A DNA stretch of 42,124 nucleotides from Paracoccaceae bacterium (GTDB lineage Bacteria; Pseudomonadota; Alphaproteobacteria; Rhodobacterales; Rhodobacteraceae). This document shows, one piece after another, positions 1-8,677 of this stretch (position 1 is its first letter; every line of letters begins with the position of its first letter). The notes beneath the pieces were generated by a model. It saw nothing but the letters and a program-made list of their open reading frames with translations, searched no databases and had not been told where the DNA came from. The translations under genes and the position numbers were made by a program. Location: contig PAPN01000054.1 of assembly GCA_002708925.1 (NCBI GenBank), forward strand, positions 1 through 42,124, written 5' to 3'.

Positions 1-1362
1 CACCGTGTTCACCGAAACCGTCCCGGCGTGCAGCCGGTCCGCCACATCCATCGCGCGGCTTAGATCCGAGGTCCAGACCGAGGCCGCCAGCCCGTAGATA
101 CTGTCATTGGCCATGGCCACCGCCTGATCGGTATCGGCAAAGCTCTGGACTGCCAGAACGGGGCCGAAAATCTCGTCCCGCGCGATCAGGGCATCTGCGG
201 GCACATCGGTGAAAATCGTCGGCTGAATGAAGGCATCGCTGCCGCCCAGGGTCAGCCGTGCGCCGCCCGTGGCCAGCCTGGCCTCGGCTTTGCCAGCGGT
301 CAAGAAGCGCTCGACCCGCGCGGCGTGATCGGCATCCACCATCGCGCCCATCGTCGTTGCCGGATCCAGAGGATCGCCCTGCACGATGGCCTGGGCCCGC
401 GTCACCAGCATCTGCACGAACTGCTCTGCAACATCGCGATGCACCAGCAGGCGCGAGTTGGCCGAGCAGACCTCGCCTTGGTTAAAGAAGATCCCAAAGG
501 CCGCCATATCCGCCGCCTTTTCCAGATCGGCATCGGGGAAGATCAGATTGGGGCTTTTGCCGCCGGTCTCCAGCCAGACCTGTTTCATGTTGCTTTCGCC
601 CGCATAGCGCTGGAACAGCTTGCCCACCGCGGTCGAGCCGGTGAAGACCAGGCAATCCACATCCATATGGCGCCCCAGTGCCTGGCCCGCGTCCTCGCCA
701 TAGCCGGGAACCACGTTCAGCACCCCGTCGGGCAGGCCGGCCTCTTGGGCCAGCTGGGCCAGGCGCAGCGCCGAAAGGGGCGATTGTTCGGCCGGTTTGA
801 GCACCACCGAATTGCCCGCAGCCAGCGCCGGGGCCAGTTTCCAGGTGGCCATATCCAAAGGAAAATTCCAGGGCACCACGGCCCCGACCACCCCCAAAGG
901 CACGCGCCGGATCATCGCAATATCGCGCCCGCCCGTCGGGGCAAGCTCGTCATAGAGTTTGTCAATCGCCTCGGCGTGCCATTGAAAGAAATGGGCCGCA
1001 CCGGGCACATCCACAGTCACCGTTTCTGAGATCGGCTTGCCCATGTCCAGCGTGTCCAGCAAGGCCAGCTCGGTCAGGTTTTCGCGGATCAGCCCGGCCA
1101 GTTTCAGCAGCACGTCTTTGCGCTCGCCGGGGGTTTTGCCAGACCAGCGCCCATCCTCGAACGCGGCCCGCCCCGAGGCCACGGCCCGGTCAATATCCGC
1201 CGCCCCGCCACGCGCGACCTGCGTCAGCACCTGCCCTGTGGCCGGATTCACCGTGTCAAATGTCGCACCATTGGCAGCGGGGCCGAAATCCCCGTCGATC
1301 CAGATGCCCGAGCGGAACTCCAGCGCCTGAGCGCGCACAATATATTCTTTATGTGTCAGCAT
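1..1362 (-). CDS. Aldehyde dehydrogenase, PuuC-like (3' end cut off by window edge)
   Basis: NAD(P)-dependent aldehyde dehydrogenase that would oxidise an aldehyde, here probably the semialdehyde made by the upstream aminotransferase, to its acid. The frame opens at ATG 1362 and stays open through base 1, giving 454 residues; the family is about 495 long, so about 40 C-terminal residues lie outside the window. Visible hallmarks are PWNF with the oxyanion Asn (about 166), the FTGST nucleotide-binding motif (about 240-244), LETGGKSP with the general-base Glu265, and FNQGEVCSA with nucleophile Cys299. The N-terminus resembles gamma-glutamyl-gamma-aminobutyraldehyde dehydrogenases, but substrate cannot be fixed from sequence alone. 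It is the last visible gene of the minus-strand amine operon and starts 9 bases after the DUF1028 stop codon. Family is certain; substrate is inference. Confidence 0.93.
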   Translation of the reverse strand, partial: MLTHKEYIVRAQALEFRSGIWIDGDFGPAANGATFDTVNPATGQVLTQVARGGAADIDRAVASGRAAFEDGRWSGKTPGERKDVLLKLAGLIRENLTELALLDTLDMGKPISETVTVDVPGAAHFFQWHAEAIDKLYDELAPTGGRDIAMIRRVPLGVVGAVVPWNFPLDMATWKLAPALAAGNSVVLKPAEQSPLSALRLAQLAQEAGLPDGVLNVVPGYGEDAGQALGRHMDVDCLVFTGSTAVGKLFQRYAGESNMKQVWLETGGKSPNLIFPDADLEKAADMAAFGIFFNQGEVCSANSRLLVHRDVAEQFVQMLVTRAQAIVQGDPLDPATTMGAMVDADHAARVERFLTAGKAEARLATGGARLTLGGSDAFIQPTIFTDVPADALIARDEIFGPVLAVQSFADTDQAVAMANDSIYGLAASVWTSDLSRAMDVADRLHAGTVSVNTV

Positions 1363-1371
1363 GTTACAGTC

Positions 1372-2046
1372 CTATTCATCCCCCGGAACACCATAAGAGG
1401 GCGCCGCATCGGGGCGCAGGGCGCGGGTCACGTAATCCGCTGCCTGGGGCTTGTAGACCTGCCAGGCGGTGGCGATGGCAGAGATCGGGCACTCTTCGGT
1501 CCAGTCGCAGCGCAGCTCGGCATAGGGCCAGGCCTGACGGTCCGCGATCAACAGACCCGCCGAATGAACCGGGCCTGCCTCGCCCCCTGCGGCCAGCCCG
1601 GCCAGCATCGCGGCAATCAACCGATCGCCCAAAGCGCCCGTTGCGGCCTCGAACCCCGAAACGATGGCTGCCGGCACCCCGTCATTGGCCAGCAAATTCC
1701 CCCCCGAGGCACAGTCCGTCCCGCGCGCCGAGGTCCAAATCCCCAAGGCCTGCGCGCCCGAATGGATCGCTGTTTGCCCCGCACCATCCACCGCCAACAG
1801 CTGGCGATAATCGGGGGCAACATCCTGCGCCACGGCCGCGTCAACCGCCGCCTGCGCCCCCTTCCCCGCGGCCAGAGCCTTTAGCATCAGCGGGCCCAGG
1901 GCCGGGTTCGTCACGTTCTGGCTGGCCACCGCGCCCACGCCCGCCTGCGCAAAGGCACAGCGCGCCGCCACCGCCGGCGAGGACGAGGCAATCGCCACCC
2001 CGAACTGCCCGCTTTGGGCGCAGCGCGCCACGATTGAAAAGGTCAT
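1372..2046 (-). CDS. DUF1028 family protein (Ntn-hydrolase-like)
   Basis: A 224-residue protein of the DUF1028 family, recognised by the opening TFSIVAR followed by a FGVAIASSSPAVAARC-type stretch and the AGVGAVASQN block. The family is described as resembling Ntn hydrolases; no reaction is firmly established that I can name. An internal GGNLLAN motif and a C-terminal proline-rich tail fit the family. A good ribosome-binding site (GGAGG) sits 5-6 bases before ATG 2046, and the gene lies about 10 bases after ridA, so it is clearly co-transcribed. DUF1028 genes often travel with RidA-family genes and amino-acid or amine catabolic operons, which is the setting here. Function in the pathway is unknown; hydrolysis of an amide-type intermediate is one guess. 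Confidence 0.9.
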   Translation of the reverse strand: MTFSIVARCAQSGQFGVAIASSSPAVAARCAFAQAGVGAVASQNVTNPALGPLMLKALAAGKGAQAAVDAAVAQDVAPDYRQLLAVDGAGQTAIHSGAQALGIWTSARGTDCASGGNLLANDGVPAAIVSGFEAATGALGDRLIAAMLAGLAAGGEAGPVHSAGLLIADRQAWPYAELRCDWTEECPISAIATAWQVYKPQAADYVTRALRPDAAPSYGVPGDE

Positions 2047-2056
2047 GATCGCCTCC

Positions 2057-2470
2057 TTAGTCGGGGATCACAAAGGTTGCGTCGATTTCCACCAGCCATT
2101 CGGGCCGGGCCAGAGCCGTCACGCACAGCCCCGTGGAAACCGGGTGAATCCCCTTGATATATTCGCCCATTGTCCGATAGACGGCCTCGCGGTTCCGCAC
2201 GTCGGTGATGTAGACCACCACCTTGCACAGATGCGCCATCTCGCCGCCCGCTTCGGTGATCAGCTGGCGGATGTTCTGCATCACCTTGTGGGTCTGCTCG
2301 ATCGGATCGGCGCTGGTGATATTCTGCGCCGTATCCAGATCCTGAGGGCACTGCCCGCGCAAAAACACCGTCGCCCCGCGCGCAATCACCGCCTGAGCCA
2401 GATCATTATCCAGGTTCTGTTCGGGATAGGTGTCCTTGGTGTTGAATTTCCGCAATCTTGTGTGGGTCAT
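2057..2470 (-). CDS. RidA (YjgF/YER057c/UK114) family enamine/imine deaminase
   Basis: A 137-residue RidA-fold protein. Family members hydrolyse reactive enamine/imine intermediates or act in catabolic deamination. The conserved C-terminal region with ARPEWLVEI (the Arg and Glu positions of the RidA active site) and a terminal FVIPD are visible; the middle CKVVVYITD strand is also typical. I chose ATG 2470 rather than the longer open frame to 2578 because the extra residues are antisense-like, overlap the monooxygenase coding sequence and have no family match. The start lies 2 bases beyond the stop of the flavin monooxygenase, suggesting translational coupling. Its place between a flavin oxidase and a DUF1028 gene suggests that it detoxifies or processes an imine made by that oxidase. 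Confidence 0.92.
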   Translation of the reverse strand: MTHTRLRKFNTKDTYPEQNLDNDLAQAVIARGATVFLRGQCPQDLDTAQNITSADPIEQTHKVMQNIRQLITEAGGEMAHLCKVVVYITDVRNREAVYRTMGEYIKGIHPVSTGLCVTALARPEWLVEIDATFVIPD

Positions 2471-2472
2471 GG

Positions 2473-3750
2473 TCAGGTCTTTCCTTTGCTGTCCGTCAGC
2501 CGCAGGGCCGCGCCCCGATAAGCCAGATAGCCCTCTTGTTTGGCGATGTGATCGGCGATGAATTTGGCATCGTGCCACACCCCCCAGATAAACGAGGATC
2601 CGCGCCGCGATTGCCAGGGCAGCCCCAGAAAATAGAGCCCCGGCGCGCTGGACACCCCGCGTTTGTGCATCGGCTTGCCCGCCGCATCCAGCGCATCCAC
2701 CTGCAACCAGTCATAATCAAAGCCAAAGCCCGTGGCCCAGATGATCGTGGAAATCCCGGCCTCTTGCAGATCCAGCGCCAGGATCGGATCGCGCATACAG
2801 GCCGGATCTTCGCCCAGTTCGTGGGCTGCGGGTTCGGGGGGCAGGTCCAGCCCGTTGCGCGCCGCATAGTCATCGGCCATCCGCAGCGTCGCCAGATAGT
2901 TCGCATCCCCCGCGCGCACATTCGTGCCCAGATCATCGGCAAGGCGCAGAACACCGTTTTCGCAGGCCTCGGTCCGGCCCAGAAGGGTGACGCCTTTTTC
3001 CGCCAATTGCCTGAAATCAATGGTGTACCCCCCGTCAGCCCCGGTTACGGCGATGGTGGTATGTTCCGTGCCCGGAGTGAACTCTGCATCCCACAGGTTC
3101 AGCACCCCCAGCCACCACACGAAATCGCGTCCCCGGTAGCGGCGCGGCGGGCGGTCATGCGGGCCGACAGACAGATAGGTTTTGCGCCCGGCCTCGTTCA
3201 ATTCCGCGGCGATCTGCACCCCCGAAGAGCCAGCCCCCACCACCAGCACAGCGCCCTGCGGCAGCTGATCGGGATTGCGATACTGGACCGAGTGCATCTG
3301 CATCACCCCCGCCCCCTGCGGGACGATTGGCGGCATCAGGGGCTTTTGAAACGGGCCCGTCGCCGACACCACATAGCGCGCCTCGATCGTTCCCTCCGAG
3401 GTGGTGGCCACAAAGCCCGGCCCATCCGGATTGCCGCGCAGCCGCGTCACCGCAACCCCGGTGCGGATCGGCGCATTCAGCATCTGCGCATAGGCCACCA
3501 TGTAGTCGGCCACCCCCTCTTTGGGGACAAAGGCATCCTCGTGGGCGTCGAACGCCATCCCCGGAAAGCGATCATGCCAGGCCGGCCCATTGGCCACCAG
3601 CGAATCCCAGCGCTGCGAGCGCCAGCGCTCTGCGATCCGATCCTTTTCCAGCACCAGATGGGACAGTCCCGCCTTGCCCAGATGCTCGCTCATGGCGATC
3701 CCGGCCTGCCCGGCGCCGATCACCAGAACATCGGTTTTTTCAGTCGTCAT
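2473..3750 (-). CDS. FMO/CzcO-type flavin-dependent monooxygenase
   Basis: A 425-residue FAD- and NAD(P)H-dependent monooxygenase. Two Rossmann dinucleotide motifs are visible: GAGQAG at residues 12-17 for FAD and GAGSSG at 172-177 for NADPH. An HSxxYR element (153-158) just before the second motif and a late ATGFGFDYDW block are typical of FMO-like N- or S-oxygenases and CzcO-like proteins. The family oxidises soft nucleophiles such as amines and sulfides, or ketones in the Baeyer-Villiger relatives. It sits between the aminotransferase and ridA on the minus strand, so an amine or imine substrate is likely. It is not a DavB-type flavin amine oxidase and not a luciferase-type RutA. The exact substrate is unknown. 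Confidence 0.92.
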   Translation of the reverse strand: MTTEKTDVLVIGAGQAGIAMSEHLGKAGLSHLVLEKDRIAERWRSQRWDSLVANGPAWHDRFPGMAFDAHEDAFVPKEGVADYMVAYAQMLNAPIRTGVAVTRLRGNPDGPGFVATTSEGTIEARYVVSATGPFQKPLMPPIVPQGAGVMQMHSVQYRNPDQLPQGAVLVVGAGSSGVQIAAELNEAGRKTYLSVGPHDRPPRRYRGRDFVWWLGVLNLWDAEFTPGTEHTTIAVTGADGGYTIDFRQLAEKGVTLLGRTEACENGVLRLADDLGTNVRAGDANYLATLRMADDYAARNGLDLPPEPAAHELGEDPACMRDPILALDLQEAGISTIIWATGFGFDYDWLQVDALDAAGKPMHKRGVSSAPGLYFLGLPWQSRRGSSFIWGVWHDAKFIADHIAKQEGYLAYRGAALRLTDSKGKT

Positions 3751-3771
3751 TGCTGTGTCTTTCGTCTGCTG

Positions 3772-5136
3772 TCAGAGGCTGCTCTGAACTTCGGTGATAC
3801 TCTCGCGCAGCATGGCGGCGGTGTCGTCGATCATCTGTTCGGTCATGATCAGCGTGGGCGACAGGATCAGGATATTGCCCAGGGGCCGGGCGATCAGCCC
3901 CCGTGCCTGCGCGGCCTGCGCCACTTTCAGACCCACCTGTTCTTCGGGGGCGAAGGGCTCTTTGGTGTCTTTGTTGCGTACGAACTCGATCCCGATCATG
4001 AAGTGGCTGCCGCGCACCTCGCCCACCAGTTCCAGATCGGCCAGGGCCTTGAGGTTATTCTCAAACCGCTTGCCGGTGCTGCGCACGCGTTCAGGGAGGG
4101 CGTCGCGCTCCATCAGCGCGATATTGGCCAGCGCCGCAGCCGAGCCCGCCGGATGCCCCGAATAGGTCATCCCATGCAGGAACGTCCCCCCCGGATCCGA
4201 GATCACCTCGTGAATCTCATCGCTCAGGATCGTTGCCGACAGCGGCTGATACCCCGAGGTCAGCCCCTTGGCCGTGGTGATGATATCGGGCTGCATCCCG
4301 AACACATCCTGAGAGGCAAAGAAATGCCCCAGCCGGCCAAAGGCGGTCACCACCTCATCGGCGATATATTTGATGTCATAGCTGCGGCACAGCGCGGCCA
4401 TCTGCGCGTGATACCCCTCGGGCGGAACAATGACACCGCCCGCGCCCATGACCGGCTCGGCGATGAAACAGGCGATATTTTCCGCCCCCAGGGCTTCGAT
4501 CCGCGTCTTGGCATCCTCCAGCAGGGACGTCAGGAACTCGGCCTCGGTCATCCCGTCGCCATTGCGCCAGTAATGCGGGCATTTCAGATGGTGCACCAGC
4601 CCCTCGGCCTTGTCCCAGCCATCGGAATAGGCCGGCGTGGTCATCGCGATCGCCAGATGGGTCGAGCCATGATAGGCCCCCTCGCGGCTGAGGATCAGTT
4701 TCTTCTGCGGCTGGCCCAGACGGTTATAGTAATGATGCAAAATCCGGATCGCGCTGTCATTGGCCACCGAGCCCGAATTGCCGAAATGCACCGCATTCAG
4801 ATGCCCCGGTGCCAGCTCGGCCAGCTTGGCGGCCAAAGCGGCGGCGGTGGGATGGGTGAAATTGTAGAAGGTCGAGTAATAATCCAGCGTGTTCAGCTGC
4901 TCGGTGATGGCGTCGATGATTTCGGAGCGGCCATGGCCCACGTTCACGCACCACAGCCCGCCGATCCCGTCGATCAGCTGATTGCCGTCGCTGTCGGTCA
5001 CATGGGCGCCCTGGGCCCCGACGATGACAGTCCGCGCGCCATTCTGTTTCAGCGCGTTCAGGTCGGCAAAGGATTGCACCAGATGCGTGTCAGCCGTCAG
5101 CACCGCATCGGTGGTCAGATCGAGATCAAGAGACAT
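3772..5136 (-). CDS. Class III PLP-dependent omega-aminotransferase (SpuC-like)
   Basis: A 454-residue class III aminotransferase that transfers an omega-amino group, usually to pyruvate, leaving an aldehyde. Fold-type I hallmarks include the FGNSGSVAND phosphate-binding region (118-127), YHGST (155-159), AEPVMGAGG (226-234), the IADEV Asp260 that contacts the PLP ring nitrogen, and TTAKGLTSGY with Schiff-base Lys290. Overall layout resembles putrescine/polyamine- or beta-alanine-pyruvate aminotransferases such as SpuC. The start (ATG 5136) lies 3 bases past the amidase stop. With an aldehyde dehydrogenase downstream and polyamine-type transport genes upstream, a diamine or omega-amino acid is the probable amino donor. 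4-Aminobutyrate or 5-aminovalerate are alternatives. Confidence 0.93.
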   Translation of the reverse strand: MSLDLDLTTDAVLTADTHLVQSFADLNALKQNGARTVIVGAQGAHVTDSDGNQLIDGIGGLWCVNVGHGRSEIIDAITEQLNTLDYYSTFYNFTHPTAAALAAKLAELAPGHLNAVHFGNSGSVANDSAIRILHHYYNRLGQPQKKLILSREGAYHGSTHLAIAMTTPAYSDGWDKAEGLVHHLKCPHYWRNGDGMTEAEFLTSLLEDAKTRIEALGAENIACFIAEPVMGAGGVIVPPEGYHAQMAALCRSYDIKYIADEVVTAFGRLGHFFASQDVFGMQPDIITTAKGLTSGYQPLSATILSDEIHEVISDPGGTFLHGMTYSGHPAGSAAALANIALMERDALPERVRSTGKRFENNLKALADLELVGEVRGSHFMIGIEFVRNKDTKEPFAPEEQVGLKVAQAAQARGLIARPLGNILILSPTLIMTEQMIDDTAAMLRESITEVQSSL

Positions 5137-5139
5137 AGG

Positions 5140-5907
5140 TCAGACCTTTCGATAGTCAGAAAGTTGGGTTGGAATAAGCTGCGGGGCCAGCGGCGCCCGC
5201 AAAGAAGAGATCAGCAGAGCCTCGGCCGTGCCTGCCTGCGCCAGGGCCTGCCCGTCCGGCCCCGCGATCACCGACTGCCCGGCAAAGCGCAGCCCGTCCT
5301 CGGCGTTGCAGTAATTGGCATAGGCGATGGTCAGCCCCATTTCGGCCGCCCGCGCAGGCACCAGCAGGCGCGAGACATGCTCGAACCCGGCCGGATTGGC
5401 CGTCGGCACCAGGATCACCTGCGCGCCCCGCTGCGCCAGCGCCCGCACATGATGTGCAAATTCAACGTCATAGCAGATCAGCAGCGCCGTCTTCAGCCCG
5501 TTCAGATCGAACAGGCAATAGGCCGCGCCGGGCCGGAAACTGGCGGCCTCCATCGGGCCGAACAGCTGGATCTTGCGGTAATGCCCCAGCATCTGCCCGC
5601 CCGCATCAAAGGCCGTGGCCGCGTTATAGACGGCCTGCCCGTCCCGTTCGGCCCAGCCCACGGTCAGCCCGCATTTTGCCGCCTGCGCCAGCTGGGACAG
5701 GGACTGAAACCAGGGCCCGCCCATCGGCTGCGCCAGCGTTCCATGCAGATCGGGCTGATTATAGCCGGGCAGGTACAGTTCGGGCACCACCAGCATATCG
5801 GCCCCGCCCGCCGCCGCCGCGCGCAGTTTCGTGCCCAGCCGCAGCAGCGCCGCCTTGGGGTCGCCCTGGCTGGGCGGCCCCTGGTATATGGCCAGTGTCA
5901 GGCTCAC
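5140..5907 (-). CDS. Nitrilase-superfamily amidase, DavA (5-aminovaleramidase)-like
   Basis: A 255-residue carbon-nitrogen hydrolase. The Glu-Lys-Cys triad is complete: Glu43 in VVPELYLPGY, Lys112 in YRKIQLFG, and Cys145 in LLICYDVEF. From memory the ordering of blocks (IYQGPP start, PTANP after the nucleophile, YANYCNAEDG, GQSVIAGPDG) closely follows the omega-amino-amide hydrolases typified by Pseudomonas DavA, which converts 5-aminovaleramide to 5-aminovalerate in lysine catabolism. That comparison should be tested by alignment. The gene begins with GTG at 5907, and this GTGA overlaps the stop of the binding-protein gene, so translation is coupled. Its product could feed the adjacent omega-aminotransferase directly. 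Omega-amidase or N-carbamoyl hydrolase activity are alternatives. Confidence 0.9.
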   Translation of the reverse strand: MSLTLAIYQGPPSQGDPKAALLRLGTKLRAAAAGGADMLVVPELYLPGYNQPDLHGTLAQPMGGPWFQSLSQLAQAAKCGLTVGWAERDGQAVYNAATAFDAGGQMLGHYRKIQLFGPMEAASFRPGAAYCLFDLNGLKTALLICYDVEFAHHVRALAQRGAQVILVPTANPAGFEHVSRLLVPARAAEMGLTIAYANYCNAEDGLRFAGQSVIAGPDGQALAQAGTAEALLISSLRAPLAPQLIPTQLSDYRKV

Positions 5908-6929
5908 TTTTTCAGATTGGTCCAGATGGCATCATAGAGCACCTGCACCTCTTCGGGGCAGGCCTCGACAAAGACACCCTTGGCATCTGCGGGCGGGTTG
6001 GATTCAGGCGAGTTGGCCACAGCCGGATCCAGCAGCGGGCCCACACCCTTCACGCCAGCGGTGTATTGCGCATAGTTCGTCACCGCCGCCGCGTTTTCAG
6101 GCTCTAGCAGGAAGTCCATGAATTTCAACGCGTTTTCGCGGTTCGGCGCGTCCTTTAGCAGCACCACATTGTCCATCCAGACGATCATGCCCTCTTTGGG
6201 AAAGACATATTCGATGGGCGCCCCCTCGGAGCGGGCCTTGGCCGAAAAGCCCGACCAGATCATGCCGGCCGCCGCATCGCCCGACACCAACACGTCCTTG
6301 GCCACGTCCGAGCCAAACGAGGCCCAGTCCTCCTTGGACGATTGCACCAGCGCGTTCAGCGCCTTCAGTTGCTCGCGATCCCCCGAACATTGCGGGATCC
6401 CCAGATAGAGCGAGGCCAGGGTCAGGGTCTCGCCAGCGGTGTCCAGCACGTTGATCTTGCCCTTCAGCTCGGCCGGGGGTTCAAAGATCAAAGACAGGCT
6501 GTCCAGCGGGCCGCCATAGGTTTCGGTATTGACGGAAAACGAGGTCGAGCCCCACTGATACGGGATCGAGGATTTGCGGCCCGGATCGAAATCCACATCC
6601 ACCCATTTGTCCTCGATATTGGCGAAATTGGCCAGCTCGCTGGGCTCGAACGTGTCCAGCATACCCTGATCGGCCATGATCTTGACCATATAGTCGCCGG
6701 GCACGGCCACGTCATAGCTGCCCAGTTTCCCCGCCTTCAGCGAGGCCAGCAGCGCCTCGTTGCTGTCAAAGGTGTCCATCGTCACCTCGACATCATATTC
6801 GGCGGCGAATTTATCCAGCAGCTCTTGGGGGATGTATTCGAACCAGTGGTAAAGCGACAGTTTGCCCTCGGCCTGCGCGCCGGTGGCAACGCCCAGGGCC
6901 AGGATGGATGCAGTCATCAGATGTTTCAT
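5904..6929 (-). CDS. Periplasmic polyamine-type ABC substrate-binding protein (PotD/PotF family)
   Basis: A 341-residue periplasmic solute-binding protein. It has a Sec signal peptide (residues 1-20, ending AQA) and starts the mature chain with a LSLYHWFEYIP-type block, matching the PotD/PotF pattern. Further typical parts are YDVAVPGDYMV, WGSTSFSVN and a GMIVWMDNVVLLKDAPN block near residue 230. It captures spermidine, putrescine or a related cation for the two permeases encoded just upstream. Within the operon it comes after the permease genes, 21 bases past the second permease stop, and it overlaps the amidase start by GTGA. Ligand type is inferred from family and operon; agmatine or a basic amino-acid amide are possible. 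Confidence 0.93.
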   Translation of the reverse strand: MKHLMTASILALGVATGAQAEGKLSLYHWFEYIPQELLDKFAAEYDVEVTMDTFDSNEALLASLKAGKLGSYDVAVPGDYMVKIMADQGMLDTFEPSELANFANIEDKWVDVDFDPGRKSSIPYQWGSTSFSVNTETYGGPLDSLSLIFEPPAELKGKINVLDTAGETLTLASLYLGIPQCSGDREQLKALNALVQSSKEDWASFGSDVAKDVLVSGDAAAGMIWSGFSAKARSEGAPIEYVFPKEGMIVWMDNVVLLKDAPNRENALKFMDFLLEPENAAAVTNYAQYTAGVKGVGPLLDPAVANSPESNPPADAKGVFVEACPEEVQVLYDAIWTNLKK

Positions 6930-6950
6930 GTCAGGTCTCCGCTGTTGTGG

Positions 6951-7763
6951 TTAGTTTTTGGATTGGCCCGCTCGCCCGATGAACCAGGAAAGCGTGACAA
7001 AGACGGCCGACACCCCAAGGAGGAGAGTGGATATGGCCATGATGTTGGGCTTGATGCCCTGTTTGACTGATCCGAAAATCGCCGTGGGCAAGGTTTCCAC
7101 CCCGGCCCCTTTGACAAAATTCGTGATCAGAAAATCGTCCAGCGAAATGATGAAGGCCAACAAGAACCCCGACAGGATCCCCGGCATCATCAACGGCAGC
7201 AGGATCAGGCGGAAGGCCTCCCATTTCGAGGCATAAAGATCCATCGCCGCCTGCTCGTACATGTCCGGCACCGATTGCATCCGCGCGGCGATCGGCAGAT
7301 AGGCAAAGGGGATACAGAACACCAGATGCGCGACGAAAATCGTCAGCAGCCCGGATTTGAACCCAATGGTGATGAAAAACACCAGGGACGCCACGGCGGT
7401 GACGATCTCGGGCACCATCAGCGGCAGGTTGATCAGCGCCAGGCTGGCGGTTTTGCCCCGGAACCGGCCCGCGCGGTTCATCGCAACGGCGGCTGCGGTG
7501 GCGATCATCATCGCGCAGCTGGCGGCGGCAATGGCAATCACAAAGGAATTGATCGCCGCGTTGCGGAACTTTGGGGCCTCGGGGCCGGTAAAGACCTCGG
7601 CGTACCAGCGCAGCGAAAACCCGCCCCAGCGCGTGATCGAGGTACTGTCATTGAAGCTGTAGACCGCCACGATCACCAGGGGCGCATAAAGCAGGAACAG
7701 GCACAGAAGGGTCAGGAAACGAAAGCCGGCGAACCGGCGCAGATCAATGGGTCTGGCCATCAT
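6951..7763 (-). CDS. ABC transporter permease, PotC/PotI type
   Basis: A 270-residue inner-membrane permease of the spermidine/putrescine type with about six predicted membrane segments. The cytoplasmic EAA-type loop that docks on the ATPase is visible around residue 170: [16 protein letters not shown] followed by [12 protein letters not shown]. The first membrane segment begins near residue 13. Start ATG 7763 overlaps the stop of the other permease by ATGA; a second ATG follows directly at 7760. It forms the translocation pore with the neighbouring PotB/PotH-type subunit. Family assignment is firm, substrate is inferred. Confidence 0.94.
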   Translation of the reverse strand: MMARPIDLRRFAGFRFLTLLCLFLLYAPLVIVAVYSFNDSTSITRWGGFSLRWYAEVFTGPEAPKFRNAAINSFVIAIAAASCAMMIATAAAVAMNRAGRFRGKTASLALINLPLMVPEIVTAVASLVFFITIGFKSGLLTIFVAHLVFCIPFAYLPIAARMQSVPDMYEQAAMDLYASKWEAFRLILLPLMMPGILSGFLLAFIISLDDFLITNFVKGAGVETLPTAIFGSVKQGIKPNIMAISTLLLGVSAVFVTLSWFIGRAGQSKN

Positions 7764-8677
7764 GCGTCCCCCTTGGATTGGGCGCGCGCATGGATCAGCA
7801 GCACCACCATGACGATAGACAGCAAGATCATCGCCGCCGCTGCCCCAAAGGGCCAGTTGCCCGCCGCGCCTTTGAACTGCTCTTCGATCAGCGAGCCGAT
7901 CATGAAGGTCTTTGCCCCGCCCAGCAGATCCGGTGCCAAAAACGCCCCCAGCGAGGGCACAAAAACCAGAATGCAGCCCGCCACGATCCCCGGTTTCACC
8001 ACCGGCAGAATGATCAGCCGCAGCGTCGTCCAGTTGTCGGCATAAAGATCGGCCGCAGCCTCGGACAGGGCAAAGTTATACCGCTCGACCGCCGCATAGA
8101 CCGGCAACACCATGAACGGCAGGTAGGAATAAAACAGCCCCAGCTGCACCGCGAAATTGGTGTTGATCAGCGACAGGGGCTCGGAGATCGCGCCCGTCCA
8201 CAGCAGGAATTCATTGAACGGCCCGGTGTCGCGGATCAGGAACTTCATGGAAACGGTTCGGATCAGCAGGTTCACCCAATAGGGAATGGTGATCAAAAAC
8301 AGCCAGATCGCGCGGGATTTTTCGGGACGCGTGGCGATGAACCAGGCGGTGGGAAAGCCGATGATCAGGCACAGAACCGTCGCCAGCCCCGCCTGCCAGA
8401 TCGAGCGCCAGAAGATCCCGATATAGGTCCACTCGATGACCGGCGGCTCGTCTCCGAAAAGGCCCCGGTCCAGGAAAAACTGGTCATAGGCGGCCAGGCT
8501 GAATTCCCAGATGACACCGCCGCGGAATTCCTTGGTCAGGAAGGAATAGACCGCCATCATCAGCACCGGCAGCACCAGGAAAATCCCGATGAAGACCCAG
8601 GCCGGCAGCAAAAGGCGGGGCCCCTGCCCCTTGTAAATCGCGGATTTCGAGGCGCCTGCGGGCGCGGCCCCGGCCAT
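7760..8677 (-). CDS. ABC transporter permease, PotB/PotH type
   Basis: A 305-residue inner-membrane permease. After a short cytoplasmic N-terminus, hydrophobic segments begin with [20 protein letters not shown]. The EAA loop is visible as [27 protein letters not shown], the contact site for the ATPase. I placed the start at ATG 8677, which overlaps the ATPase stop as ATGA. The frame stays open upstream to 8950, but those 91 residues are a shadow of the ATPase gene and lack family character. It pairs with the PotC-type permease encoded next. The subunits complete a type I importer for a polyamine-like cation. Confidence 0.94.
   Translation of the reverse strand: MAGAAPAGASKSAIYKGQGPRLLLPAWVFIGIFLVLPVLMMAVYSFLTKEFRGGVIWEFSLAAYDQFFLDRGLFGDEPPVIEWTYIGIFWRSIWQAGLATVLCLIIGFPTAWFIATRPEKSRAIWLFLITIPYWVNLLIRTVSMKFLIRDTGPFNEFLLWTGAISEPLSLINTNFAVQLGLFYSYLPFMVLPVYAAVERYNFALSEAAADLYADNWTTLRLIILPVVKPGIVAGCILVFVPSLGAFLAPDLLGGAKTFMIGSLIEEQFKGAAGNWPFGAAAAMILLSIVMVVLLIHARAQSKGDA

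Noticed and set aside
2458..5937. A 1159-codon open frame on the plus strand
   Set aside because: It is antisense to ridA, the monooxygenase, the aminotransferase and the amidase. Its His/Arg/Gln/Pro-rich composition is typical of a shadow frame in GC-rich DNA, and it shows no family motif.
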